Source: an uncultured Bacteroidota bacterium
GTDB taxonomy: Bacteria; Bacteroidota; Bacteroidia; Chitinophagales; Chitinophagaceae
Assembly (NCBI GenBank): GCA_903905065.1
Contig: CAIVEW010000073.1
Coordinates: forward strand, 62,001-126,000
Direction: 5' to 3'
Length of the DNA: 64,000 nt
Under the pieces are notes generated by a model. It saw nothing but the letters and a program-made list of their open reading frames with translations. It was not told the origin of the DNA and ran no database searches. The position numbers were made by a program, and so were the translations under genes. Shown piece by piece: positions 16,849 through 24,845 of this stretch. Position 1 is the first letter of the stretch; the number at the start of each line of letters is the position of its first letter.

Positions 16849-18210
16849 ATGCTAAAAAAATACGTGTTACTATTTATCGTTTGCCTCGTCTTGTTCAACT
16901 CAGGTATTGTCCGCGCGCAAAGCTGGGTAAGCGTAGGAAGCCCGAGTTTTTCGGGCACAGAGGCTGATAACGGCACCCTGGCCATAGACAGTAACGGAAC
17001 GCCCTATGTGGCTTTCGTGGACCTGGGCACACCCTTATTCCAGGCTACGGTGATGAAGTACGGGCCTACCGGTTGGGTGCCAGTGGGCCGTCGTGGTTTT
17101 ACCGCGGGCCAGGTGGAGTTCACCTCTATAGCTATAGATCATAATAATGTGCCCTATGTAGCCTATATGGATGCGAATACGGCGCACTACCGGGCATCGG
17201 TAATGAAGTATATGGATACCGGCTGGGTGGTGGTGGGCGATACCGGCTTCTCCCAGCTACAGGCGTCATCTGTATGTATGGCCATAGATACGGCCGGCAC
17301 CCCTTATGTGGCCTACCTCGACGATTCTGGCTGCTCGGGCCTGCCCACAGTGATGAAATACAATGGCGCCAGTTGGGTAAATGTAGGTGCTCCCAGGTTC
17401 GACTCCGGCAATGTTTTTGCTATCAGTATAGCAATTGCGGGCAGTACACCCTATGTGGCCTTCCCGGACGGTTACGATACGGGCAAAGCAACAGTGATGA
17501 AGCTCGTAGATACCAGTTGGGTACCCGTCGGCAACCGTGGTTTTTCGGGGCAGGATGTGGGCGCTATAACGCTGGCGATGAACAGGGACACGCCCTATGT
17601 TGCCTTCACAGATTTTGCCAACAGCCGCAAAGCCACCGTGATGAAATACGATGGCACTAACTGGGTAACCGTAGGCCCGGCCGGTTTTAGCGCAGGGGAG
17701 GCCGACAATGTATCTATAACTATAGACAAGCACGGCACGCCTTATGTGTTCTACGGAGACGCTACCACAGCTAACCTGGGCGGTACGGCCATGAAGTATG
17801 ACGGTACTAGCTGGGTACCCCTGGGCATACCGGGCTTCACTACCGGCCTCGACGCTGGCAACACTATAGTGGCCACAGACAAAAACGGTACCCCTTACGC
17901 CTGTTACCAGCAATTTCCCGGAGCAACTGCATCTGTGATGAAATTTGCTGCTGCAACTGAAGTAAAAAGTGTGGCAGCGGTCAGCAGTTCGCTGTCTGTG
18001 TACCCCAACCCCGCCACTACACAGCTCACCGTCTCTGCCACTGAAAATATAACCTCCGTTGTGATCACTGATTTACTGGGGCAAACGGTTTACAGTTCAC
18101 AGTCGGCAGTTGGCAGTTTGCAGGCCAGCGTTGACGTTACTACGTTGCCAAGTGGGGTTTATCTGGTAAAGGTGAATGGCTCAGAAGTAAGGAAGTTTGT
18201 GAAGGAGTAG
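16849..18210 (+). CDS. T9SS-exported repeat protein (seven-fold GTPYVA repeats)
   Basis: The 453-residue protein has a signal peptide (about 1-24), about eight repeats of roughly 45 residues marked by WVxVGxxGF, (T/N)PYVAF and ATVMKY, and a C-terminal type A sorting domain (about 380-453) ending RKFVKE. The repeats probably form a beta-propeller. The sorting domain is very like that of the gene before it. Exported by the type IX system; function unknown. The next gene is of the same cargo class. Confidence 0.85.
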   Translation: MLKKYVLLFIVCLVLFNSGIVRAQSWVSVGSPSFSGTEADNGTLAIDSNGTPYVAFVDLGTPLFQATVMKYGPTGWVPVGRRGFTAGQVEFTSIAIDHNNVPYVAYMDANTAHYRASVMKYMDTGWVVVGDTGFSQLQASSVCMAIDTAGTPYVAYLDDSGCSGLPTVMKYNGASWVNVGAPRFDSGNVFAISIAIAGSTPYVAFPDGYDTGKATVMKLVDTSWVPVGNRGFSGQDVGAITLAMNRDTPYVAFTDFANSRKATVMKYDGTNWVTVGPAGFSAGEADNVSITIDKHGTPYVFYGDATTANLGGTAMKYDGTSWVPLGIPGFTTGLDAGNTIVATDKNGTPYACYQQFPGATASVMKFAAATEVKSVAAVSSSLSVYPNPATTQLTVSATENITSVVITDLLGQTVYSSQSAVGSLQASVDVTTLPSGVYLVKVNGSEVRKFVKE

Positions 18211-18404
18211 CTCATTCATGTATTGCCGCGCAAGCCACCGCACAACCCACCAGCGCAGCAATCCATTCACTCGCTACACTTGCTCTTACCTACGCTGCTA
18301 CCAGTGGCATAGTTAGCCAACGCTGGGGCGGGTGCTTTAAAATAGGTATTTATACCTAGTTCGTGCATTAAGATTGTACGTAACTTTACTCCATAAGATA
18401 CCAG

Positions 18405-20063
18405 ATGAAAAGGTTATTGCTCATCCTTCTTTTGTTACCTGTGTGTGTTGCTCAAAATGCATATGCACAGGGATGGGAGTGGGCAAAGGGTGCAGTCGGC
18501 AATGAGAGTGAAGCAACTTTTTGCGCAACAGATGCCTCTGGTAATATCTATGGTGCAGGTTACTTTTTCGGTGAGACATCTTTTGAGCATGATACCCTTC
18601 GCACTAATATATCTGGTCTTGGCATCATGTTGTTGGTGAAGTATAGCAGCACAGGTACAGTATTATGGGCAAGTGCTCCCGATATTGGGCTATCATATGC
18701 AGACGGCATTGCTACAGATTTGTTTGAGCATGTATATGTTTTGGGAGTCTACGACACATTTTTCCGACTTAATGGTCATACATTATCTAATCCCTATCCT
18801 GTAAGCACAACAAATTTCTTGGCAAAATATGACAGTGCTGGCAATATTATATGGTTAAAGAATATTGGAAATATTGCTGCAGGAAACAACTGGGCAAGCA
18901 CAAGTATTGCAACTGATGCCTACGGGAACATTTATCTTACTAGCTCATATTATAGTAACGGGAGGATTGGGGTTGACTCCTTTACAAATCATGGAGGTAC
19001 GGCAGATATCTTTTTGTCAAAATTGGACTCCTCAGGCAATCCAATCTGGACAAAAACCTTCGGAGGTAGCGGAATGGATATTACGACTGGAATTGCAGTT
19101 ACTCCAACTGGCAGCAACATTTATATAGCGGGATATTTTGATTCAGATACACTGGCTTTTGGAAGCACCATTCTTACAGATACATCGTCTATTCCCCACT
19201 ATTATGGGATGTTTCTGACTAAGCTCGACAATCTGGGAAATTCTATATGGAGTAGAGGCTCTGGCACTGTGCAGCCTTATGGGCCTATGCGTGGCGTCGC
19301 AATCGACTCCAGTGAAGATATTTTTATCACGGGTAGTTATTCCTTGTATCCGATAAATTTTGGTGCATTTACACTACCGCAATCAGGAACAGGGCTTAAA
19401 GGTTTTCTGGTCAAGTATAGTTCCCTAGGTAACGTTGAATGGGCGAAAGCTATGCAAGGTCCAAGCGTAGCACCATACTCTGTGTCATATGATAATTGCG
19501 GCAACAGTGTATGGATTGTAGGCAGCATCTATAGAGTTGGAAATGACACTATCGACGGTCATATACTTTCTCCTCCACTCATGAGTACAGAGCCGTCTTT
19601 CATTGCTGGTTGGTATCCTGACGGCACTTATATTCGCGCGTCTAGTATTCAGACTGATGGTTATAGCACGATTGCATGTGATGGACTTGGGAATATTGGC
19701 ATCTGTGGTGACGGAGAGCAGGATACATTGATATTGGCTAACGACACTCTAACGAATATGAACGAACATGTGTTTGTAGCGAAATATAATATTTGGAGAG
19801 ATTGCGCAACGAGCTCGGTGGCAAATCATACTCCGATAGGCGATGAAATAATGATCTACCCTAACCCTGCTATTACACAAATAATCATCCAGTCCCTCAA
19901 TAAGTCCCTCAACTCTATTTCGATTTATAACTTCCTAGGGCAAGCCATGTATGCCCAGCACTATAACGCACTGAAAGTGGAGATAGACGTTTCAGCCCTT
20001 CCAGTAGGTGTTTACCTCATCCGCATCAATGGAACGGAGGTCAGGAAGTTCGTTAAGCTGTAG
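18405..20063 (+). CDS. T9SS-exported SBBP-type beta-propeller protein
   Basis: The 552-residue protein has a signal peptide (about 1-22, ending AYAQG), repeats of the form FLxKYDSxGNxxWxK with a GNIY(L/I) partner, as in SBBP (beta-propeller) proteins, and a C-terminal type A sorting domain (about 478-552) starting MIYPNPAITQ and ending RKFVKL. Codon use looks more AT-rich than in the two preceding genes, so it may have a different history. Function beyond surface display is unknown. Confidence 0.85.
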   Translation: MKRLLLILLLLPVCVAQNAYAQGWEWAKGAVGNESEATFCATDASGNIYGAGYFFGETSFEHDTLRTNISGLGIMLLVKYSSTGTVLWASAPDIGLSYADGIATDLFEHVYVLGVYDTFFRLNGHTLSNPYPVSTTNFLAKYDSAGNIIWLKNIGNIAAGNNWASTSIATDAYGNIYLTSSYYSNGRIGVDSFTNHGGTADIFLSKLDSSGNPIWTKTFGGSGMDITTGIAVTPTGSNIYIAGYFDSDTLAFGSTILTDTSSIPHYYGMFLTKLDNLGNSIWSRGSGTVQPYGPMRGVAIDSSEDIFITGSYSLYPINFGAFTLPQSGTGLKGFLVKYSSLGNVEWAKAMQGPSVAPYSVSYDNCGNSVWIVGSIYRVGNDTIDGHILSPPLMSTEPSFIAGWYPDGTYIRASSIQTDGYSTIACDGLGNIGICGDGEQDTLILANDTLTNMNEHVFVAKYNIWRDCATSSVANHTPIGDEIMIYPNPAITQIIIQSLNKSLNSISIYNFLGQAMYAQHYNALKVEIDVSALPVGVYLIRINGTEVRKFVKL

Positions 20064-20398
20064 CCCATCCAGCCGTTTACCAATATAAAGAGGGTACATG
20101 AGTTTTACATAACACTATATACGCTGCCGCGAACGTAGGCAGTAAAGTTCTCCTGAGCCTCATCTATTCTTGGCGCATCCATCTTGCTAAAGATAGCACT
20201 GCCGAGGTCGCTACATGCCAAACTGTTCGCATCCTTTATCAATCTGGATGGCAGTTTATCCCACCGTTTACATGGCGTAGCTATTAAAAAGAAAGTACCA
20301 AGCTTGCAAAATGCTTGCAAAAACTCGGTACTTTACATTTCGGAGGTATGACTGCTCGTGTCATACTTCCATCGTAACATGCTGATTAACAGCTTAAG
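20064..20398. other. 335-bp region without a clear gene
   Basis: Only a weak 71-residue minus-strand frame at 20105-20320 is open, without a recognised family or signal. The notable structure is an inverted repeat AAAGTACC/GGTACTTT (20292-20299, 20327-20334) that encloses two direct copies of GCTTGCAAAA. It may be a remnant of a lost gene followed by a hairpin. Confidence 0.4.
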
Positions 20399-20480
20399 TG
20401 CGGGCGGAGGGACTCGAACCCCCAAGCCGCGAAGCACTAGATCCTAAGTCTAGCGTGTCTACCAATTTCACCACGCCCGC
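20399..20480 (-). tRNA. tRNA-Leu (anticodon UAG)
   Basis: The minus strand folds as a class II tRNA: acceptor stem GCGGGCG/CGCCCGC, D-arm with GGTAGACAC, anticodon stem CTAGA/TCTAG with loop CTTAGGA (anticodon TAG, reading CUA/CUN), a long variable arm, and the T-arm GGGGGTTCGAGTCCC. The discriminator base is A and CCA is not encoded. Confidence 0.95.
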
Positions 20481-20585
20481 ATCTTCTTCCCCCGGTGGCT
20501 TTTTTCCGGGAGGGCAAAGGTAGGGAAAATCAATTCAAAAAGAAATCCAAAATGAAAGGCAAAAGAAAGCATGTATATTTTTCTG

Positions 20586-20593
20586 TATTTTTG
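20586..20593 (+). promoter_or_regulatory. -7 promoter box of the small lipoprotein gene
   Basis: TATTTTTG matches TAnnTTTG about 50 bases before the ATG at 20644. Confidence 0.4.
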
Positions 20594-20643
20594 CAGTCCA
20601 ATAAGAAAATCGGAGAACAATTTTTACGTAAAAACAAGCTGTT

Positions 20644-20952
20644 ATGCGCTTTTCAAAACAATTCTTTTTGCTGATCCTGGTAGTTGCTTTTGCCTCCTGT
20701 AAACACGGATCTACGAACGATAATGCCACGACCACAATAAATGGGCGCATTAACCCCAAGGGCACTACCAGCTACAATTATGGTACCCACCTGGTAACGA
20801 CCAGCGCCTACAACGCATATTTGGTGGAAAGTACCTCCATTAACCTTGATTCTTACGATGGCGATTCGGTTCAGGTAGTAATGAAAGACATGGGCATCAG
20901 GCAAAACCCGGGACCAGAACTGTACAACGTCATCCAGATCACGCCACTTTAG
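20644..20952 (+). CDS. small predicted lipoprotein
   Basis: The 102-residue product has a lipoprotein signal with the lipobox AFASC (Cys at about residue 19), then a polar mature part with NGRINPKGTTSYNYGTH. No family is recognised. It lies 46 bases before a response-regulator gene in the same direction and could share its transcript. Expected location: inner or outer membrane, facing the periplasm. Confidence 0.6.
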   Translation: MRFSKQFFLLILVVAFASCKHGSTNDNATTTINGRINPKGTTSYNYGTHLVTTSAYNAYLVESTSINLDSYDGDSVQVVMKDMGIRQNPGPELYNVIQITPL

Positions 20953-20998
20953 TATAAACCGATTTCCCTAATAATAATTTTTATCAAAGTAATCCCTC

Positions 20999-21709
20999 AT
21001 GGCCACCAAAACGTATAAGGCATCGGTACTCGTAGCTGAAGATGAAGAGAGCCTGCGCGAAGCCCTGAAGCTGAACCTGGAGCTGGAAGGCTATGAAGTG
21101 ACAACGGTAGACAATGGCCCTGCCGTGATCAAAACCGTGAAGAACGAATACTTTGACCTCATAGTGTTGGATATAATGCTGCCGGACATGGACGGCATAA
21201 CCGTATGCGAAACCATCAGGATGCAGCACAATGATGTGCCTATACTTTTTCTCTCGGCGCGCAACAGCAGTGCGGATAGGGTAGAAGGGCTAAAGAAAGG
21301 CGGAGACGACTATCTCACCAAACCCTTTAACCTGGAAGAACTTTTACTGCGGGTGGACAAACTGGTGACCAAGAACAAACGACTGAAAGAGCCGCAAACG
21401 ATGAGTGACACCTATGAATTTGCCGGCTGCAAAATAGATTTTGCGGCGCACGAGTGTGTAGATAAAAATAAACACACGCAGGAGTTGAGCAAGAAAGAAG
21501 CGGCACTTTTAAAGCTGCTGGTAGAGCATGAAGGCGAAGTAGTAAGCCGTGAGCAGATACTGCAGATAGTATGGGGCTACAATGTATATCCTACCACCCG
21601 CACCATAGACAACTTCATTCTCAACTTCCGTAAATTTTTCGAGAAAGACAGCCGCAACCCAAAACACTTTCATTCCATCAGGGGCATCGGGTATAAGTTT
21701 ACGAAGTAA
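20999..21709 (+). CDS. OmpR/PhoB-family response regulator
   Basis: The 236-residue DNA-binding regulator has a receiver domain (about 8-125) with acidic residues DEE near 15, phospho-acceptor Asp58 in LIVLDIMLPDMDG and Lys108 in LTKPF, and a C-terminal winged-helix domain (about 140-235) with SKKEAALLKLL and RTIDNFILNFRKFFE, ending at RGIGYKF. It should act as a transcription factor once phosphorylated. No histidine kinase gene is next to it, so its partner is unknown. Confidence 0.92.
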   Translation: MATKTYKASVLVAEDEESLREALKLNLELEGYEVTTVDNGPAVIKTVKNEYFDLIVLDIMLPDMDGITVCETIRMQHNDVPILFLSARNSSADRVEGLKKGGDDYLTKPFNLEELLLRVDKLVTKNKRLKEPQTMSDTYEFAGCKIDFAAHECVDKNKHTQELSKKEAALLKLLVEHEGEVVSREQILQIVWGYNVYPTTRTIDNFILNFRKFFEKDSRNPKHFHSIRGIGYKFTK

Positions 21710-21713
21710 GTGC

Positions 21714-22433
21714 TTATGGCATCAGCTTCGGTCCTAACAAGACCAGCCACAAATAAGCCCCGGTAAGGCCACCAGTAAAACCTGCGAGAATAAACGTTAG
21801 CCGCTGCCTGGCAGGAATAAACCGGAATATCACTACCCATAAAACCAGCAGGCTTACAATACTGGTTACAGTAAAAATGCTCCACGTAGGCCAGTGAAGA
21901 CTCCTTGCCATTAGGAATTCGTCTCCCTCCATCCATGCGCGGCCTGCCCACAATCGAATCACCGCAACCACAACATCAAATATTTCCCGCAGCCAGAATA
22001 AAGACAAGAACACCATTAGCCACTGACCGAAGGACAACCAATCAGTTTGTGCAATTTTTTTGCGGTAAAGAAACAGTAGCAACAGTCCTATTGTTCCTGC
22101 GAGCATTGTCTCCAATGGCCCTCCGGCGGTGATCAGGAAGTAATCGCGATCCCGAGTATTTTGTAGTTTTTGATATTCACCCTTGCCTGGAAAATCAACG
22201 CCACTGCTGAATTCTGCATACTCTGCTTGTAGGGTTGAATCGCGCCGGAGCCATTTGTCATCAGGTCGTCCATAGAACGTGGCATTGTAGCGGATATGCT
22301 GACCATGGAAGCCAAAGCACCTTGTGACCAGCCAGTGGCCGCATTCATGAGACATGATACCAACTACAACGGCAAGTATAAAGCTGACGAACAGGTACAA
22401 AAACAACCGCTTATGAAATATGAATGGAAGCAT
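21714..22433 (-). CDS. predicted membrane zinc metalloprotease-like protein (M50-like)
   Basis: The 239-residue protein has about five membrane segments (near 8-28, 97-117, 128-150, 186-206 and 212-232). The first carries HECGH (residues 29-33), the HExxH zinc motif, and a later AGGPLET resembles the second conserved site of site-2 proteases, which lies at a membrane segment start. These features suggest an M50-type intramembrane protease; the conserved LDG motif of S2P is not obvious, so it may be a diverged or inactive member. It is convergent with the response regulator, with only a few bases between them. Confidence 0.6.
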   Translation of the reverse strand: MLPFIFHKRLFLYLFVSFILAVVVGIMSHECGHWLVTRCFGFHGQHIRYNATFYGRPDDKWLRRDSTLQAEYAEFSSGVDFPGKGEYQKLQNTRDRDYFLITAGGPLETMLAGTIGLLLLFLYRKKIAQTDWLSFGQWLMVFLSLFWLREIFDVVVAVIRLWAGRAWMEGDEFLMARSLHWPTWSIFTVTSIVSLLVLWVVIFRFIPARQRLTFILAGFTGGLTGAYLWLVLLGPKLMP

Positions 22434-22487
22434 GGTTAGCCCGGATTTCTAATCTTTGATTTATAGATTCAGGTAGCTGGAGTTAAC

Positions 22488-22634
22488 TTATTGCATTTTA
22501 TCATAGATGGCATCCTCATCAGAATATCCTGCAAAAAACTGGGTTGCCGCCAGCTTTTTCCATGAATCTTCACCTTTAGAAACCTCAATAGCTTCGGATG
22601 AATGTAGCTTAGTTTGAAATTCGATAGCCTTCAT
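22488..22634 (-). CDS. small 48-residue protein, antitoxin-like
   Basis: The frame runs from ATG 22634 to TAA 22488 and would encode 48 residues starting MKAIEFQTKLHSSEAI and ending DEDAIYDKMQ. The size, the MKxIEF opening and the acidic tail recall antitoxins that partner PIN-domain toxins, but no toxin gene lies beside it. A near-consensus box (TAACTTTA, minus strand, 22657-22664) lies upstream. It may be an orphan or a real small gene. Confidence 0.4.
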   Translation of the reverse strand: MKAIEFQTKLHSSEAIEVSKGEDSWKKLAATQFFAGYSDEDAIYDKMQ

Positions 22635-22791
22635 TTTTTGTCCGAATTACTCTTGGTAAAGTTACAGAAAAAAGAGTGTAGGAGGCTTCGCTTACTTTTG
22701 AGACATCAAGGCTCAGGTAGCAATTGTCCCCCAAAGAATTCTGCAGTTGAAAATATATTCACCGGTTGAAGCCCCTTCAGGGGTTTGGGGT

Positions 22792-23115
22792 TTACCATTT
22801 CAGATCCGGATCGCCGCTTTCATTCGTCTTTCTGTGTGCCATCCTGCTATGTATCTTTTGCAATTGCCGGTCATAGATCAGCCTGGCTATTTTTAGAGCC
22901 ACATCGTCCTCTAGCAAGATAGCGTTGAGTTTTTTCTCCGAAATATCGAGACGGTACATCAACTGGAAGAAGGTTTCCGGGCCACGTTCCAATACAGTCA
23001 CTATTCGGTCCGCCAGCAATTTCAATATCGCTTCTTCCGACAAAGTGTCCGGCAGCTTCAGGTCCCAATCCTGGCCGAGCGCGATGGCGGCTTCCTGCAA
23101 AATATTATCGGGCAT
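22792..23115 (-). CDS. conserved hypothetical protein
   Basis: A 107-residue soluble, mostly helical protein, starting MPDNILQEAAIALG and ending in a charged tail. No signal peptide or membrane segment is seen. It has the look of a Bacteroidota-specific conserved protein; I can give no function. It lies downstream of glyS on the same strand, with a nested inverted-repeat element between them, and ends next to a GC-rich hairpin (AACCCCT/AGGGGCTT near 22770-22790). Confidence 0.55.
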   Translation of the reverse strand: MPDNILQEAAIALGQDWDLKLPDTLSEEAILKLLADRIVTVLERGPETFFQLMYRLDISEKKLNAILLEDDVALKIARLIYDRQLQKIHSRMAHRKTNESGDPDLKW

Positions 23116-23140
23116 AAGCTATGGGTCATTAACTCAAATC

Positions 23141-23281
23141 AGTTGCCCCGGCCTTTAGGTCGGGGAGATATCGTAGCATAACTCGGAGGCTTTAGCCAAA
23201 ATGCTAAAACGGGAACAAGTAATTTGGCTAAAGCCCGAATCAATTTCATTCTTAGTCCCCGACCTAAAGGCCGGGGCAACT
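23141..23281. repeat. 141-bp nested inverted-repeat element
   Basis: The ends are perfect 26-bp inverted repeats (23141-23166 and 23256-23281) with the core GGCCTTTAGGTCGGGG. Inside, a second perfect 13-bp inverted repeat (GGCTTTAGCCAAA at 23188-23200, TTTGGCTAAAGCC at 23223-23235) is centred between them. There is no coding potential. It resembles a MITE or REP/BIME-type mobile palindrome and lies between glyS and the hypothetical gene. Confidence 0.8.
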
Positions 23282-23291
23282 ATTTTTAACT

Positions 23292-24722
23292 TTAAAACAT
23301 CTTTATCTTATCCAGCACAAGTTCCTTAACGGCCGACAATGAAATGCGCTCCTGTGTCATACTGTCGCGATAACGGATAGTTACGGTTTGATCTTCCTTG
23401 GTCTGGTGGTCTATAGTGATGCAGAATGGTGTGCCTATCGCATCCTGCCTGCGGTAGCGCTTGCCTATGCTGTCCTTTTCTTCATAGAAGCACTTGAAGT
23501 GCGGCTTGCACTGGTCTATCAGTTCGCGGGCTATTTCCGGCAGGCCATCTTTTTTGGTAAGTGGCAATACGGCCAGCTTAATAGGCGCCAACATCGGCGG
23601 GAAACTGAGCACTACGCGGCTATCCTGCTTGTCGGCGGTACTCAGATCTTCCTCCTTATAGGCCTCGCTGAGTATCAGCATCACGGTACGGTCCAGGCCT
23701 ATAGAGGTTTCCACCACATAAGGCACGTAGTGCTGGTTAATATCCGTATCAAAATAAGTGAGCTTTTTACCGCTGTATTCCTGGTGGTTCTTCAGGTCAA
23801 AATCAGTGCGACTGTGTATACCTTCTACTTCCTTAAACCCCATCGGGAAATCATATTCTATATCGCAGGCCATATCGGCATAGTGCGCCAGTTTTACGTG
23901 GTCGTGAAAACGGTATTTATCAGGGCTTATGCCCAGGCTCATATGCCACTTCATGCGCACCTCTTTCCAGTATTCATACCATTCTTTTTGCGTTCCCGGC
24001 TTTACAAAAAACTGCATTTCCATCTGCTCAAACTCGCGCATACGGAAGATAAAGCCCCGGGCAACTATTTCATTACGAAAAGCCTTGCCCGTCTGCGCTA
24101 TACCGAATGGTATTTTCATACGTCCGGTCTTCTGCACATTCAGGAAGTTCACAAATATGCCCTGTGCTGTTTCCGGGCGCAGATAGATCACATTGGCCTC
24201 TTCCGCCACCGAACCTATCTCTGTGGAGAACATCAGGTTGAACTGGCGCACATCTGTCCAGTTACAGGTACCGCTCACGCCGCATGTTATTTTGTTGTCT
24301 TCAATTAGTTTTTTTATCCCGGTAAAGTCATTGGCAGCCAGCATGATTTCCATATCATGTAGCAGAGCATCTCCTTTTTCCTTGTCCATGGTTTCGGCAT
24401 ATCCCTCTATCAGATGGTCCACACGGTAGCGTTTCTGGCTATCCTTGTTATCTATCATAGGGTCACTGAAATTGTCCACGTGGCCGCTGGCTTTCCACAC
24501 GGTAGGGTGCATGAATATGGCGGCGTCTATACCCACAATATTGTCATGCATTTGCGTCATGCTGCGCCACCAGTAATCGCGGATGTTCTTTTTCAGCTCG
24601 GCGCCATATTGCCCGTAGTCATACACAGCACTGAGGCCGTCATATATTTCACTCGATTGAAAGATAAAACCGTATTCTTTGCAATGCCCTATTATGTTTT
24701 GCAGTTTATTGTCATTTGCCAT
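23292..24722 (-). CDS. glyS: glycyl-tRNA synthetase, single-chain class II
   Basis: The 476-residue enzyme charges tRNA-Gly. It is the alpha-2 type shared with eukaryotes, archaea and some bacteria: GFIFQSSEIYDGLSAVYDYG at the start, the DNFSDPM motif, RPETAQGIFVNF (motif 1 region), FRNEIVARGFIFRMREFEQME (motif 2) and ETSIGLDRTV (motif 3), then the anticodon-binding domain from about 365 to the end. It is shorter than eukaryotic enzymes, as usual in Bacteroidota. It has its own promoter box at 24730-24737. Confidence 0.95.
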   Translation of the reverse strand: MANDNKLQNIIGHCKEYGFIFQSSEIYDGLSAVYDYGQYGAELKKNIRDYWWRSMTQMHDNIVGIDAAIFMHPTVWKASGHVDNFSDPMIDNKDSQKRYRVDHLIEGYAETMDKEKGDALLHDMEIMLAANDFTGIKKLIEDNKITCGVSGTCNWTDVRQFNLMFSTEIGSVAEEANVIYLRPETAQGIFVNFLNVQKTGRMKIPFGIAQTGKAFRNEIVARGFIFRMREFEQMEMQFFVKPGTQKEWYEYWKEVRMKWHMSLGISPDKYRFHDHVKLAHYADMACDIEYDFPMGFKEVEGIHSRTDFDLKNHQEYSGKKLTYFDTDINQHYVPYVVETSIGLDRTVMLILSEAYKEEDLSTADKQDSRVVLSFPPMLAPIKLAVLPLTKKDGLPEIARELIDQCKPHFKCFYEEKDSIGKRYRRQDAIGTPFCITIDHQTKEDQTVTIRYRDSMTQERISLSAVKELVLDKIKMF

Positions 24723-24729
24723 AGTGCGG

Positions 24730-24737
24730 CAAAAATA
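24730..24737 (-). promoter_or_regulatory. -7 promoter box of glyS
   Basis: CAAAAATA reads TATTTTTG on the minus strand, an exact TAnnTTTG match eight bases before the start codon at 24722, so the leader would be extremely short. Confidence 0.5.
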
Positions 24738-24845
24738 AGTCGATTAGTTGAAAGGTGGATTATTAGATTGTTAGTGCAAAGGTCTATGCTCATTTGCCAC
24801 TAATGGAAATCGTATATTTAGCTATTTATAACCAGTTAAACAGAA

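Noticed and set aside
20105-20320. 71-residue minus-strand frame
   Set aside because: No recognisable family, no ribosome site; kept only as a possible remnant inside the non-coding region.
23388-24308. 306-residue open frame antisense to glyS
   Set aside because: Shadow frame of a strongly conserved gene; composition rich in Tyr, His and Phe as expected for an antisense frame.
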